A stretch of DNA of 64,000 nucleotides from contig JALGPY010000006.1 in the NCBI GenBank assembly GCA_023055425.1, positions 93,159,935 to 93,223,934 of the forward strand. The letters are read 5' to 3'. The notes below the pieces were generated by a model. The model saw only the letters and a list, made by a program, of their open reading frames with translations. It was not told the origin of the DNA and made no database searches. The position numbers were made by a program, and so were the translations under genes. Below, one piece after another: positions 11,466 through 23,600 of the stretch. This stretch comes from Linanthus parryae (taxonomy: Eukaryota; Streptophyta; Magnoliopsida; Ericales; Polemoniaceae). Positions within the stretch are counted from its first letter, which is position 1, and each line of letters begins with the position of its first letter.

Positions 11466-13278
11466 AGCACATATCATCAAGACTTCAAAAAAAAGACAAA
11501 GCCTTCAACAATGAGGAAGAAGAAGAGAGCCAACAAGAAAATTGAGGTCACCATATATGATTTTGTTTCAGAGAAGACACAGAGCATGCAAGAGGCATCT
11601 CCTCCAGCCAAAAAGGTCAAACTAATGAAGGATGTGGAGACTTGAAGGTAAAAATCAGAAGAGGTTCAGCAAAGTCAAAAACAGGGGGAAGAAGTACCAG
11701 AAGTAGAGCAACAGAAGAATGATCAAGAGGGTCAATCTGAATCAAATAAGAAGAAAGAGGGAGAAAAGAAGAAGAAAATTGAGGAAGACAAACAGAAGGA
11801 TCAGACATCAAAGAAGCAGAAACCAGAAGTGAAAGATGATCATCTGTCTGAGAAAAAGGTCAGAGTTAAGCACAGTGTTGTTCAAGCCAAAAGAAAAGGA
11901 AGTTTTGGTAAGAATTTACTTGCTGAGAATTGTTTTATTAGTCCAGAAGTCAAACAAGTTTGGATGGATGGATATGATTCTTCCAAATTTGCTTTCTGTT
12001 GTTTAATTTCTGATCATCTATTAGATATATTGGACATAGATTGCATCAGAAAATTTAGAGTTGCATCTATTTGGAAGATGATAAAACCTAGTTCTGAGGC
12101 TTACCCTAGGCTTACAAGACTGTTTTATTTGAATTTGGTGCAAGAAGAGGAAAAGAGTTACAATTTAACCTCTATAGTTGCTGGGGTTGATATGAGGTTA
12201 GATCATAAAGTTTTTTCCAAGGTCTTGGGGGCTCCTAGGAAATACAAGGTGAGTGAACATCCTGAGAGAAAAGAATATTTGGAGAAGGGAAAGGATATGT
12301 TTTCATACAGGGTACACCAACTGGACCAAAGTAATTGACACACTTTGTGCTTAATTGTGAAGCTAAGATTTTATTCAAAATTATCATGAGGTGTATTGTC
12401 CCAAGAGAACATTATATGGAGTTGTTACTGATAGGGTGCTTATTCTGATGTTTCTGATTTGTCAAGGGTTTGAGAAAGATCTTCCTAGTATTGTTATGGA
12501 GCATATGGTTTATTGTGCAACTAGGACAAGGAATCATTCTCTTCCTTATGCAAATATGTTGCCATTATTCTTTAAGTATTTTGGGATATCAGTGAAGGAT
12601 GAGGAGAAAATTGCTAGTGGTTTTGGGTTGGTAGATGAAGCTGATCTCCAAATGATTGTTGTTGTGCAAACTGAGAAAGGGCATTGGAAATTCTATTATG
12701 AGTTTTCCTCTGCTAAAATGAAGGAGAAAGATTTCATCAAACCTAAGGCAACTACTGCTTCAAATGCTTCAGCTAATCTGGATTTTTCCCATATCATTTA
12801 TAGGATTGAGGTAATGGAGGTTGGAATAGAGGACTTAAGACAAAGCCAGTTTGATATGTATACTAAGATTGGAAAGGTCAAGGCCTTGGTGAGTACCATG
12901 AATGGTAAAATGGAAAGAATTATCAAGGGCTTAAAACTGGAGGAAATTCCATCTACTACCAGTCAAGATGCTAGTGTGGTTTCAGATAAAGTGATTGGGG
13001 ATTTTATTATGAAGAAGAAAAAGAAGGCAGTTCCAGTGATTCTGACATCTAAGGATTTATTTGAACAGACTGATGACGAAGTTGCTGGGGAACTGAGAAA
13101 GAGGCTGCAAAGGTTGATGAGATCATTGTTGAAGTTGTTTCAGAGGTTGAGGTTGAGGTTGAGAATACAGAAGATAAAGTTGAATAGCAAGAAGACTCAG
13201 ATGGAGATGAAACAGGTGAAGATGTGCACGAGCAAGCTGGAGATGACAAAGGCAAAGGAAAAAATCGAGGTTTCATAA
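11466..13278 (+). pseudogene. Extra ORF downstream of pol (Sirevirus 3' ORF)
   Basis: This is a long, partly broken reading region between pol and the polypurine tract. It opens with a Lys/Glu/Gln-rich, low-complexity part (11500-11830, with stops near 11466-11560 and 11643). A structured part follows, with YPRLTRLFYLNL at about 12100 and VDMRLDHKVFSKVLGAPR at about 12190, resembling the widespread 'putative plant transposon protein' domain found in plant retroelement 3' ORFs. A stop at about 12336 splits it. The second half (12391-13278) continues VMEHMVYCATRTRN and YANMLPLFFKYFGI, and ends in a Lys/Arg-rich coiled-coil-like tail. The function is not established; in Sireviruses this position is often called env-like, but I see no signal peptide or transmembrane segment here. 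Confidence 0.65.
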
Positions 13279-13691
13279 GGAAAGAAGACTGCCTAGAAGG
13301 ATGATGTTGAGTGTAGCCAAAAGCTGTGAACCCTTTTGTCCCTTCTGTCTCTTCTTTCTATCTAGTTCCTTCATTTTTCTTCAAAGCCTTGAATTCAGTA
13401 AACTGTTTTTTGTTTTTCAAAAACTATGAGTATGATCCTACATACCTTAAACTCTATTTGATGAAAGTCAAAAAGGGGGAGAAGGATATATGTGGTTATG
13501 TGTAATAAGTTTGTTTTTTTAATGTAGGATTATTTTGGTCTTTCTTAGAATTATTTAATGATCTATGACAGTTTATGTGGTTTTATAATTTCATACTTGT
13601 TGTTCTTTTTGGTATATGTTACTATACTTGCAGTTTAACTTTGTTATTGAGTTGCAGGATGTTGAGTACATAAGTATATTTGTTTTGTCTT

Positions 13692-13707
13692 TCATCAAGG
13701 GGGAGAT
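13692..13707 (+). other. Polypurine tract of the Sirevirus-like element
   Basis: tcatcaagggggagat immediately precedes the TG of the 3' LTR. It is the expected plus-strand primer position. Confidence 0.85.
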
Positions 13708-15197
13708 TGATAATTCAGTTTCTCTGTCTTGATGTGAAGTATGAACTGTGGAAGTTTATACGAAGATGATGAAAGACAGTGGTAAAATATGTTCAAGGTT
13801 TCAAGGCCTTGAAGGTCTATGTCTGCATTTGAATTGATTAAGTATTGTTTAACAATCTTGTGTATGCAGGTTTAGCATTGGATTAGTTGTTGGTTAAATG
13901 TGTCTTACAAATATTCTTGGACTATATCTATGTATTTTTAACACTCACATGTTTCACAGCTTGAATGAATCAAGGATTATAAAGTTATAAGCTTAAAACT
14001 GTGAAGAATGTCATAGAGCTCCAAGGCCGTGAGATTTACCTTGAGCTGCTGATAGTCTTATTTAGCTTAACTAATTCTTTCTTGCACGATGTTATCTGTG
14101 GTAATGTGATTTGTTACTGACTTGCTATAAGTCTTATCATAATTTATCATTATCTTATACATATTGCTGATCTTCTATTAATCTTTTTATCAAATGGCCT
14201 AGTTTATTGCAGAAATTGTTATGCCAAACAGTCAGAGTAATATGTTGATATATTTTCTAGATTTTATTTGATCTTGAAATCAAGTTTGTTGCAGGGTTGT
14301 TCGTTGTTCAAACCCCTCACAACAAACACTAATGGCTATCCATTCATAGTTGTTGAAAGAAGCATGTTTGGGAGAGGATTTGTAGGGAGGCAGTTCCTAA
14401 AATCTCTCATTCAGTTACTGCAGTTTGTTATAAGCTCCAGTTTGAATTTCAAAGTAAAGAATAAAGGAGACTGTGAGAGGACTTATCATTGAGAAAGAAG
14501 AGTGTCTACTGTCATGTAGATCATACAATCAACTCTTCAATCAATTAAGCTCTCAACACTGCTGAACAAGGAGATCGATCATCCAGAAATCTGAAGAACA
14601 CATCCAAGCTTCACTGCTTACTTCTTTTCTGTGTTCTTTATACTTGTACTTAATTTGTTTCGTCATTCTGATTTCTTAAACCTCACAAACTTAGAAGTTT
14701 AGTTGTTCAAGTGAACAACAAGAGGTTATTATTGTTTCAACATATTGTAGCTGTTACTAGATAGGTTGGGAACCACAAGCTGTATAGGTGTAAGGCAGTT
14801 CACTTAGGCTTGAGATCTAGGGCTAAATCTCGGTGATTAATAAGAAGTGTTTTCCAAATACTTGAGGGATCAGATCTCTCAGGAAGAGACTAGGTCTAAT
14901 TGTGACTGAAATCTGTAAAATCCTTGTGTTCTTTACTTGACAGTAATGTTCTTTAACTGCAAAATATATAGCTCAAAACAGGTTGTTCAAAGTCTTGAAG
15001 TATTTTACAACTCAAGGCCTTGAAGCTTTCACTAGTTCTTAGAAAGCTTCTGTCTTTTATCAAAACTCCTCCAAGCCTTGCGATTCAACCAGTGGCTTAC
15101 CTTAATTTTTCAAACGACTAAGTTTTGGCACAAGTTTCCATACTCTATTTAACCCCCCCCCCCTCTAGAGTATTTATACTTACATTACAAACTTTCA
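13708..15197 (+). repeat. 3' LTR of the Sirevirus-like element
   Basis: It is 1490 bp and colinear with 4419-5932, with the same TGATAATTCA start and CTTTCA end. A C run at 15152-15163 replaces the cacacacccccttct of the 5' LTR. The TSD ATTGT follows. Confidence 0.92.
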
Positions 15198-15202
15198 ATT
15201 GT

Positions 15203-15487
15203 AAATTACAAGTGTGGAATTTGCGTATGTATCATAGTCAAAATAAAACATTATATGCTTTTATACAATATAAGTACCACGTAGAAAATGAGAAAGCTCT
15301 TCGTAGTAATCAAACGAAGAAAATATGATTCTCAAATTTATATGTGATGCCAATCATTAGAGAAATTTTGAATATTCATTCAAGGACTCCGCTTTAAGAC
15401 AATCGAAACTTTGAATTATATTGTGGAAGGTTACATTCCAAAGGATCTTAATGTTGCCATAGTTATTGCTTGTCAATTACACTTTTG
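15203..15487. other. Spacer
   Basis: AT-rich sequence between the two copia elements. I see no gene, RNA or repeat in it. Confidence 0.4.
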
Positions 15488-15889
15488 TGTTAGGTTTTTA
15501 GTGATTCAAAGTACGTAGCTAGCATTCAGACGAAGCGGCGATACAATGGCGAAGCGAGGAAGTAAGAATGAAGCGTCGAATTGGGGGTTCTGTTTCTGTT
15601 CGTGTACGAACACACTGGGTTGGGGCGATTTTTGTTGTTTCTTTGTTCGATTTGGAATGTTTTTCCGTTTCTTTAAGCACAAGTCTATATTCTAGCCTAT
15701 ATATATGTTAGGGTTGTGGCTTTCAGTAGTGTGGTGTTTTGTTGGTTGTAATAGGCTCTCTCATCAAAAAATCGGGTTGTTTTGGCCGTGGACGTAGCTA
15801 GTCTCAAAATTAATAAACCACGTTAAGTCTTTATGTGTTGTTGTTATTCATCTTGTTCTTCGTCTCATCGTTATTCTTGATTCCTAACA
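15488..15889 (+). repeat. Putative copia 5' LTR
   Basis: It begins TGTTAGGTTT and ends CCTAACA, short inverted ends of the TG..CA type. It is followed by agtggtatcgtgcttc, a decayed form of the copia primer site TGGTATCAGAGC. It does not match the putative LTR at 18213-18721, so the two may belong to different elements. Confidence 0.5.
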
Positions 15890-16489
15890 AGTGGTATCGT
15901 GCTTCTGCATTTGTCTCTCACATTTTGTCCAAGAACTCTCAATTACTAATAAAAATCCAAGAGTTTTCAAGCACTCATGGATATGCAATTTAGTATAACA
16001 CAAATCGGGAGTTTAATAGCACTTAAGATTTGTTTACTAAATGCAGCATTTTTGGACAACACAAAAACCATGAGCCTGTGATCTTATTAGGCACATTAGT
16101 AACTAATTGAATACTTATTGGAACGATAATTGAATGAAAATCTCGTGAATGAAAGCAGGTTATCTTGTAGAGATAAAGCAATCTAAGTTAGTTGAGAGTG
16201 AGCAAGTGGTTTGAAACTGATTGTTGCTCAGTGAATTACTATTTGACTACCGTAGGAGTTAAGTCGAAAGAAATATTCACATCTACAAGGATGGGTGAAT
16301 ATGAAATAGCATAGTATGCGGAAAAAGAGGGTAATACCCTAAGTTAGACATTGAATTGTTGGGGTACCTCACAAGGAGATTTATAACATTGTGAAGTAAC
16401 TCAATGGATGAGAATGTGCTCACAAGTACAAATTAACTACAAAGTGACATAAAATCATTAGTTCAATCAAACTAATGAATATTTTTTAA
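15890..16489 (+). other. Leader and unrecognised part of a decayed copia
   Basis: After the primer-site-like sequence there is an ATG at about 15976 (MDMQFSITQIGSLIAL) that soon reaches a stop. The remainder to 16489 has no recognisable domain; gag, protease and integrase are missing, so a large internal deletion is likely. Confidence 0.4.
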
Positions 16490-17640
16490 CTACTACCATG
16501 ATGGAACAACCGGAAGGTTTCGGGTTTCAAGAAATGAAAATAAATTTTTTCGACTCAAGAAATTCTTATACGGATTAAAACAAGCTCCCAAACAATTGCA
16601 TAAAAAGTTTGACAGGGTTATGACTACAAATGGTTTTAGAACAAACGAATGTGATAAATGTGTATATTCGAAAACTGTGAATGGTGGATGCGTCATAATA
16701 TGTCTCTATGTAGACGACATGTTAATTTGTTGAAGTAACGAGACAATAATACGTGCCACCAAACAGTTATTGTCCATAACATTCAATATGAAAGATTTAG
16801 GGGCAGTTGATGTTATTCTAGGAATAAAAACCTCTAGAACTCCAAATGGCTCTAGGTAAACTCAGTCTCACTATACCGAGAATGTTCTTGAGAAGTTTGA
16901 CCAAATTTACAGCAAGCTAGTAAAACACCAGTTGGTGTGAGCATTCATCTCGCCAAAAATCGTGGGTGGACTATTAAACAATTAGAATATGCTAAAATAA
17001 TTGGAAGCCTTATATACATTAAGAATTGTACTAGGCCAGACATCGCACAAGCAGTTGAAAAACTCATTCGCTTTACTAGTACCCCAGGAAAGGATCACTG
17101 TACAACTATAATCCAATACACTAAACCTATAGGATTACAATATTCCAACTATCTTGATGTACTAGAAAGGATATTGAGATGATAAGTAAATTTATAATAC
17201 AAAAGATTCCAAATCAACGAGTGGTTACGTATTTACACTTGGAGGAGCGGCAAATATACTGGAAATCCTCAAAGAAGACGTACATTGCAAGGTCTACTAC
17301 GGAATCAGAATTCATAGCGTTAGACAAGGCATGGGAAGAAGTTGAATGGCTTCACCATTTTCTCGAGGATATTCCAATATGGCCACTACCAGTGCCAGCT
17401 ATCTGTATTCATTGCGACAGCCAGTCTGCAATAGGCAAGGTGCAAAATAGTATATATAATGGTAAGTCTCGACACATGCGTCAAAGACATAATATCATTA
17501 GGAAACTTCTCTCACAAAGGATAATATCGATCGATTATGTAAAGTCAAAAGAAAACATAGTTGATTCGCTTACCAAAGGTCTATCAAAAGAATTAGTTGC
17601 AAGTTTGCCAAAGGGAATTGGACTAATGTCAATCTCGTAA
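16490..17640 (+). pseudogene. Decayed copia RT and RNase H
   Basis: In mixed frames, RT blocks read QPEGFGFQE, LKQAPKQLHKKFDRVM, the catalytic box ICLYVDDMLIC at about 16698-16730 and MKDLGAVDVILGIK at about 16790. The block YAKIIGSLIYIKNCTRPDIAQAV starts at about 16987. RNase H reads SSKKTYIARSTTESEFIALD (17267-17325), HCDSQSAIGKVQN (17410-17450) and SRHMRQRHNIIRKLL, ending VKSKENIVDSLTKGLS at about 17540-17590. At least five stops or frameshifts lie between the blocks. Only RT onward survives. The RNase H half (17179-17640) is still open in one frame. Confidence 0.85.
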
Positions 17641-18212
17641 AGAGTTACACGATAGCGAAGACCCAACCTAGGAGACTGGAGATCCCCAAGAACTAGGTTC
17701 AAACGGGACAACCTGACTATTTGTGCAAATAGTAAGAACACTCACAAAGAAACTAAGTTTCTATCACATTCCCGGGGCGACGAGTGATAGGATTAGGGTA
17801 AGCTAAGATTTTAATGAGGTCACACGTTAAGAAGAGTATGGATAGATACCCTTAAATGGTGTCTCACCTATGTGAGTAGGAACATGGACCGTTCTAGAAG
17901 GGTGACAAGGCATACTTCTCTGAGACTACTCATGAAATCAGACAATAGTGTCTCAAGGCCAAAAAGAGCACAACCATGAGAACAGACTATGCTCAGCTAT
18001 CAATTTCGTTGTTACTATCGACTAGGTATACACCACGGCTTTGCGCTTTGCATACTAACTAATCCAATATACCCTATAGTATCTCACTAATGGAAAATTT
18101 CAAGGTCTAAAGCTTATTTTTTTTAGGCAATTAATTACCAACAAAGAGAATTGAATCCACCATACTGATTGATCTTTCCGCTTCAACGCTGATTTGTCGT
18201 TCATGTGGGGAT
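17641..18212 (+). other. 3' untranslated part of the decayed copia
   Basis: Non-coding sequence that ends in the polypurine-like tcatgtggggat just before TGTTGGAG. No ORF or RNA gene is visible. Confidence 0.45.
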
Positions 18213-18721
18213 TGTTGGAGAAAAACATATTTTGACACCAACTTCAGACCCGATTTATGAAAAGATCACTCGAGAGCTCGCTCATACAAACACGTGTTCT
18301 TAAAGTAGGGTGATTGAGGATTGATTCAATACCTCACTCGACAAAAACCGTTAAGTAATGAACGAGAAATAAGACGTTGAAAATGGATGTTCATGTTTCT
18401 CATTTTCGGAATGCTAAAGTGAACCACATCTTCACTTTGTCATTGAATTGGAGTGTTTATCTACTCCAAGCTTAGCAATAAAGGGCACGCCCTTTGGGTG
18501 ATGCAATTTTATTATGAGAAGAGGACCTAGACAAAGGTCGAACTACCGCGGACCGGCGGGCCGTGGCTTGGGTTTGGGTTGTTGAGCTTCACTCTGGACC
18601 AATACTTTTTGGGCCAGAAATCAACTCTTTGCAGCCCACAAAATTAACAGGAAAACCTGTTTTAGTTCTGCTAATCAAGAGACCGTTGCAATTGTAACTG
18701 TTCAAATTCGAACAACCAACA
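18213..18721 (+). repeat. Putative copia 3' LTR
   Basis: It begins TGTTGGAGAAAAAC right after a purine-rich tract and ends at aacaaccaaca, giving TGTTGG..CCAACA ends (509 bp). It lies in the right place for the 3' LTR of the RT/RNase H remnant at 16490-17640. No matching 5' copy is present in the window. Confidence 0.5.
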
Positions 18722-20560
18722 TAGACAATTCGTCAGAATAAAATACCAAAGCACATGGTGACGAATACTGTCTTACGGGAAATCGTCCATGCATGAGACT
18801 TGTTATTCATCTTTTATTTGCTTTCAAACGCCTTTCATAGGTAAATTTGTTCCATTTATTTTCTCGTTATTTCCTTTCTGTTTTCTTATCATACGAACAG
18901 AATGGGTCTATCTTTTTTCTTTTCTTTTTTTTAAGGAAAAACGGGCCTATCTTATTAACATATAGGTTTTCTTTGTAGCTCAAAAAATAAATTAAGTTTT
19001 ATATTTATATATGTGTGTGTATGTGTCAGTGTGTTTCGTTATTGACTTTCTCCATTGAACTTTGAGTACATTGACGTTTGACACCCTCGAAGTAAGTTCG
19101 TCTCTAGCACATGGCATATGGGAAAACCACCTGAAGTTTGGTTTTCCACGTCTCCTCTAAAATATTTTGTCCCGTCAACTTTGAGTACATTGACACTTGC
19201 GTCTATTCCTTAAAAACTTCCGTATACTTGCTACTTGCTACCATTTTAAACTTCTCAAGTACGGGGTATGCATTACATATATATAATTTCATAGTACAAA
19301 AACTGAGAGCAATAAAGTCAAAATAGCATAAAAAAAACTCAACAATAAATAACTTTTGAATGCACTACTATTCTCAAATACTAAAACATCTCGCCCCAAT
19401 AAAAAAAAGGTGGCAAACTATTTGGCACAGCTAGCCGTTCACTAGTGGTTCTATTTTATAAAACAACAGTAGTAATTCACCTTCGATGGATTTAGCTTTT
19501 CTCCCACATTGTGGGCTTGTTTGGTACAAGATTCGAATCTCACCTAAAATAAAGTATGCCAAGAAATTGCTTCTTTTTTATATTTTTGGACTGAAACTTT
19601 AATTTAATTTGGGATCAAATTTGCATATTCTGCAATTTGCGAATTTGTAGTTTTTTATGGCTCGTGTAAATATTGTAATGCCGTGTCTGCATATTCTACA
19701 ATATACAAATTTGGAGTATTAAGGTTAGGAAAATGCCTAGAAGCCCGAACTTTTGACCGACTGGTGGACAACCTACGAAAATCACCTTTATAAATGCAAA
19801 AACTAACTGCATATATAGGTTTCACCCTTTATGTTTCGGGTTTAACATTTAGGGCCAAGGATAAGCGAAATTCTGGCTTAGTGTTCACCGTTCAGAATTC
19901 AGAGTTTTGGGTTTCGCATTTTCCTTTCAGAGTTTAAAGTTCAGATTCAGATTCATGATCTAGGTCTTAGGACTTGGAACATTTTTTTTTTTTTTGGGCT
20001 CAGGTAATATAATTGATTTAGCGATATTAGCAAAAGAGATTATTATCTTATCTTGCATAGTAGGGATCGTTGTTTATACAGAAAGAGCCTATAGTGGAAA
20101 ATATCCAGACAGTAGCAGCCTGATCCTTTTGAAGGTTTCAAGCAAAAAAGTTACTGAAAGTGCTGGCAGCACAAGCCATTGATAAGTACACTTACTTTGT
20201 ACTAGATAGCTGGGGGGTTTTAGCTGCATTCTCGCCTATTTCGTTTGTAGTTTTTGGGGTAGGTTTCCCTACGGTTTTCTTTGGGTTGTTGTGTTGACTC
20301 TTGTGTACTCTTTGCTTTTATGAAAGTTCTCAACGTTGATTTAGGAAAAACAAAGAAAAAATAAACAAACAAACAAACAAAAACTTTCATATTATTTTCA
20401 ATAGTTACTTTATAATGTTCTTGTTATCCAAGTCTAGTTTTTTCTATCACAATTCCACTATTTATTATTGTAATGGAGTAATAACAAAACTACTCTTAAC
20501 GAAACTTAAGAGACGGATGCGTGCACAATTTCAATTAAATTAGCCTTCAACTGTGGGTAC
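18722..20560. other. Intergenic region
   Basis: AT-rich DNA without a supported gene. Two short diverged repeats are visible: ctttgagtacattgac at about 19060 and 19179, and tgcatattctgcaattt-like words at about 19622 and 19688. The short ORFs here (for example 19138-19326) have no recognisable motif. Confidence 0.4.
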
Positions 20561-20569
20561 GGAGAGCTC

Positions 20570-20577
20570 TATAAATA
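20570..20577 (+). promoter_or_regulatory. TATA box of the thioredoxin-like gene
   Basis: tataaata lies about 100 bases before the ATG at 20672. The sequence between them (caccatcacaaagaaagtg) also occurs, diverged, ahead of the duplicated exon at 22990, which supports it being the 5' leader. Confidence 0.6.
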
Positions 20578-20671
20578 CATTGCAAGCCAAAGCTCTCTCT
20601 TTGCACCATCACAAAGAAAGTGAAATCCTCCAGCTAGAAGGTATTTTTTTATGACTCAATTGTGAAGCAAA

Positions 20672-23600
20672 ATGGCCAGAGGTGGTTCGTTGGAGGCCGG
20701 AGAAAGAATTGGTTACCACCAATTTGTAGTTTGTATCGTTCTCCTGCAGGTCTTTCTATGTTTTCAGAGTGTGGATTCACAGGAGGGTAAAGTAAGTGAC
20801 TGTCATTCTGTTGAGGAGTTGGACAAGTATCTCTATACAGCAGAACTAATGAATAGACAGGTATAGCTTTTATTATTCTCCTTTCTATCTTTTGATGTAA
20901 GAATATTTCAAGGCTCTGATGCACGGGTACCTCACATATGGGTGAGGAATGCGTTCCGGGAACCTCAGAAATGCCGGAACGCGGGGGAATATATATATAC
21001 CGTAAAACCGCTCTAAAGTGATACTCTTTCCCATACCCACGATATTTGAAAAATACAATTTTCGCACTCCCATTTCGTCCCCATCCCCGCTTCAATAGTT
21101 CCAACTAAACTATTCTTTTGTACATACAGTAAACCGCTCTAAAGTGATACTCTTGGACCTAGGAAAAAAATCATTCAGACAAGTCATCACATAATAGGGG
21201 TTTACACTTTTTTGCTCTAAATTGATTAAAGTTTTGTATTTAGCAACTAATATATATGCATGTTTTTTGCTCTATATTCAACTCATCAAAATCGAATAGT
21301 CATTTCTTTTTCTATATTCAACTTACCAAAATTTTAACAGTTTCTTTGATTTTCAGAAGATTACTAAAGTAAATGTACACTTTGCATTCCCAAAAAAGTA
21401 CTATAAATTAGATAGGATTCTCTAAGTTTAGCAGCAACTTTCATAGACATGGCACCAAAATGTTATTAGGCACGCAAACCTAGTAAAGATTAGTACCATG
21501 AAATATTTTTGAAATCCGTGAAGTATATTAGAAAAAATATGAAATTCATCTAAATTATTCCTATATGCGAATGTTGGGACAGGAATTTTGCACAACAGTT
21601 TTCTAAATTATTCATCGTCATGATAGAAGGATTATTAAATTTTAACATTGGCTAGGGTTAGTGGCATACTGGCCTTATGGTGGAAAATGAATCGATGAGG
21701 TATCTTTGTAAAATAATGTAAAATAGCATGTAATCGGGTCGTTCGTATTAGAATCTGACAGATCTGTTTGCCGAATCCATTCAAGTTTTGATTTCATGAT
21801 CCAAATTCAATCCATTTTAAGTTGGACAGGATTCAGACTTCATCCATTCAAATCGGATCACTTGAATCTCCATTCGAACCGGACCGAAATGACATTCCTA
21901 GATGAGATGCTACATGCTTAATTGGAAAATGAATGAGAACATTATTATTTTCATTTGTTTGGGGAAGTTGATGAATCAGGAAGTTTTAAAGGGTCAAATC
22001 CCCACCCATAAGGCCATCCGCAGCAAGAGGGCTTCCCGAAGCACTGTTATTCTAATTTGGACTCACATAACTTCTAAAATATTACAGAACTGTCATATTC
22101 CACCCAGCAAGAAAAAGTCTTCTCGAAGCCTTCCGGTACTATTATATTTTAAAACATTTCGTACAGTGATATGATGATTCATTTAATAGACATCGTTTAT
22201 TTTATTATTATTTATAGTTAACGATAATAAAATTTAAAAATAAACTGTAATCAAATTACTCAAAGAAAAAAAAACAAGAGGGTGAAAGTGTTTTTGCATC
22301 ACTCGGGAGAGGGAAAGTGTTTTTTACACTTATATACAATAGGTATGTACTCACAAATTGTCTAAAAAAACAAAACAAGAGGGGTGAAAGTGTTTTTTCA
22401 TCAAACATGAGGGGGAAAGTTTCTTTTACACTTTTATAGTACTCACATTTGTCTCAAAAAACAAAACAACAGAGGTGAAAGTGTTTTTTCATCAAACGTG
22501 AGGGGGGAAAGTGTCTTTTATACTTTTATAGAACTCACATTTGTTTTAAGGAAAAAAAAAAACAAAAAAAAACAAAATAAAACAGACGTAACATAGGAGA
22601 TTATACCCAAAACGGGGTATATCTCCTCAAACCTAGAAGGAACGTCGTGCTTCAATGCGGGCTTAGAAGACCGGAGGGAAACTCGATTAACCTCCTCCAA
22701 GCTCCGACCCCACCCGAATCGCTCCTCCTGGGCGGTCTAAAATGCTTAATCGCAGTCCTCGTCTAGCCATGGACTGGTTGCTGCGAATGGCCTAACCATC
22801 CTCGTCCATCCTTGAAGTAAAACAAATGAGGGAGTATGACAACTTGAAAATAAAATATGGGAGAATACTAGTACTATAGTCGCATGAAAGGAAATCCACG
22901 GGTTAATCACGTTTATTAAATAAACTTAGCAAGTCATTGATCTCTTCTCACATCATCACGAAGAAACTGATATTGTCATGGGAAGTAAAATGGACAGAGA
23001 TGGTTTTTGAAAGCCAAGGAGAGGTGCCCATCAACAAATTGTTAACTTATGTATTGCTCTGATTGCTTTATCGATCTTCTAAGCTTTCCCAGGGTTTCGT
23101 TGCAGGAGGGAGATGTAATTGACTGTCATTCTGTTGAAGAGTGGAACGAGTATCTAAATACAGCAAGACACCTGAACCGTCTGGTAATCAATTCATTATT
23201 CTCAATTTGATCAAGGATTTTTTTTGAATACTCTTCACGTGCTTGAAATTTACTAGCATTCACGTTTATTTTGGACCTGGTGCAAGTGTAATTAATGGAT
23301 CCATCAAACGAGTTATTAGTTATTTCAGGGTCGAATGGTGTTGATATTTGTTAACATGAAGGACTCATTTGCTATTTCAGGTTGTGGCAAGCTTTGGAGC
23401 GAAGGGGTGCAACGCATGCTATGTCACAGATAATCAAATATCACTTAGTGCTACTCATAATCCTCGTGTGATATTCGTCAAAGTGGATATTGATGAATTG
23501 GAGGTAATTTTCTTGCAAAGCCCTTAAGTACCTATATTCTCTGTGGGAAAAATTAAACTTCTGGTTACACAAATATAGTTGTAGACATAACTTGATTTAT

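Larger units (their letters stand above)
4419..15197 (+). mobile_element. Full-length, inactivated Sirevirus-like Ty1-copia retrotransposon
   Basis: Two long direct LTRs (4419-5932 and 13708-15197) begin TGATAATTCA and end ACTTTCA. They are flanked by a perfect 5-bp TSD, ATTGT, at 4414-4418 and 15198-15202. The order inside is gag, protease, integrase, RT, RNase H, which is the copia order, followed by about 2 kb of additional ORF before the polypurine tract. That extra ORF after pol and the long LTRs fit the Sirevirus group. The first about 135 bp of the two LTRs differ at about nine positions, so the insertion is old. Stops and frameshifts occur in every coding part. The palindrome CAAGGCCTTG recurs in LTRs, coding parts and spacers. 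Confidence 0.93.

Noticed and set aside
20649..21104. A 151-codon minus-strand ORF antisense to thioredoxin exon 1
   Set aside because: No domain is recognisable, and it overlaps a supported exon and intron on the other strand.
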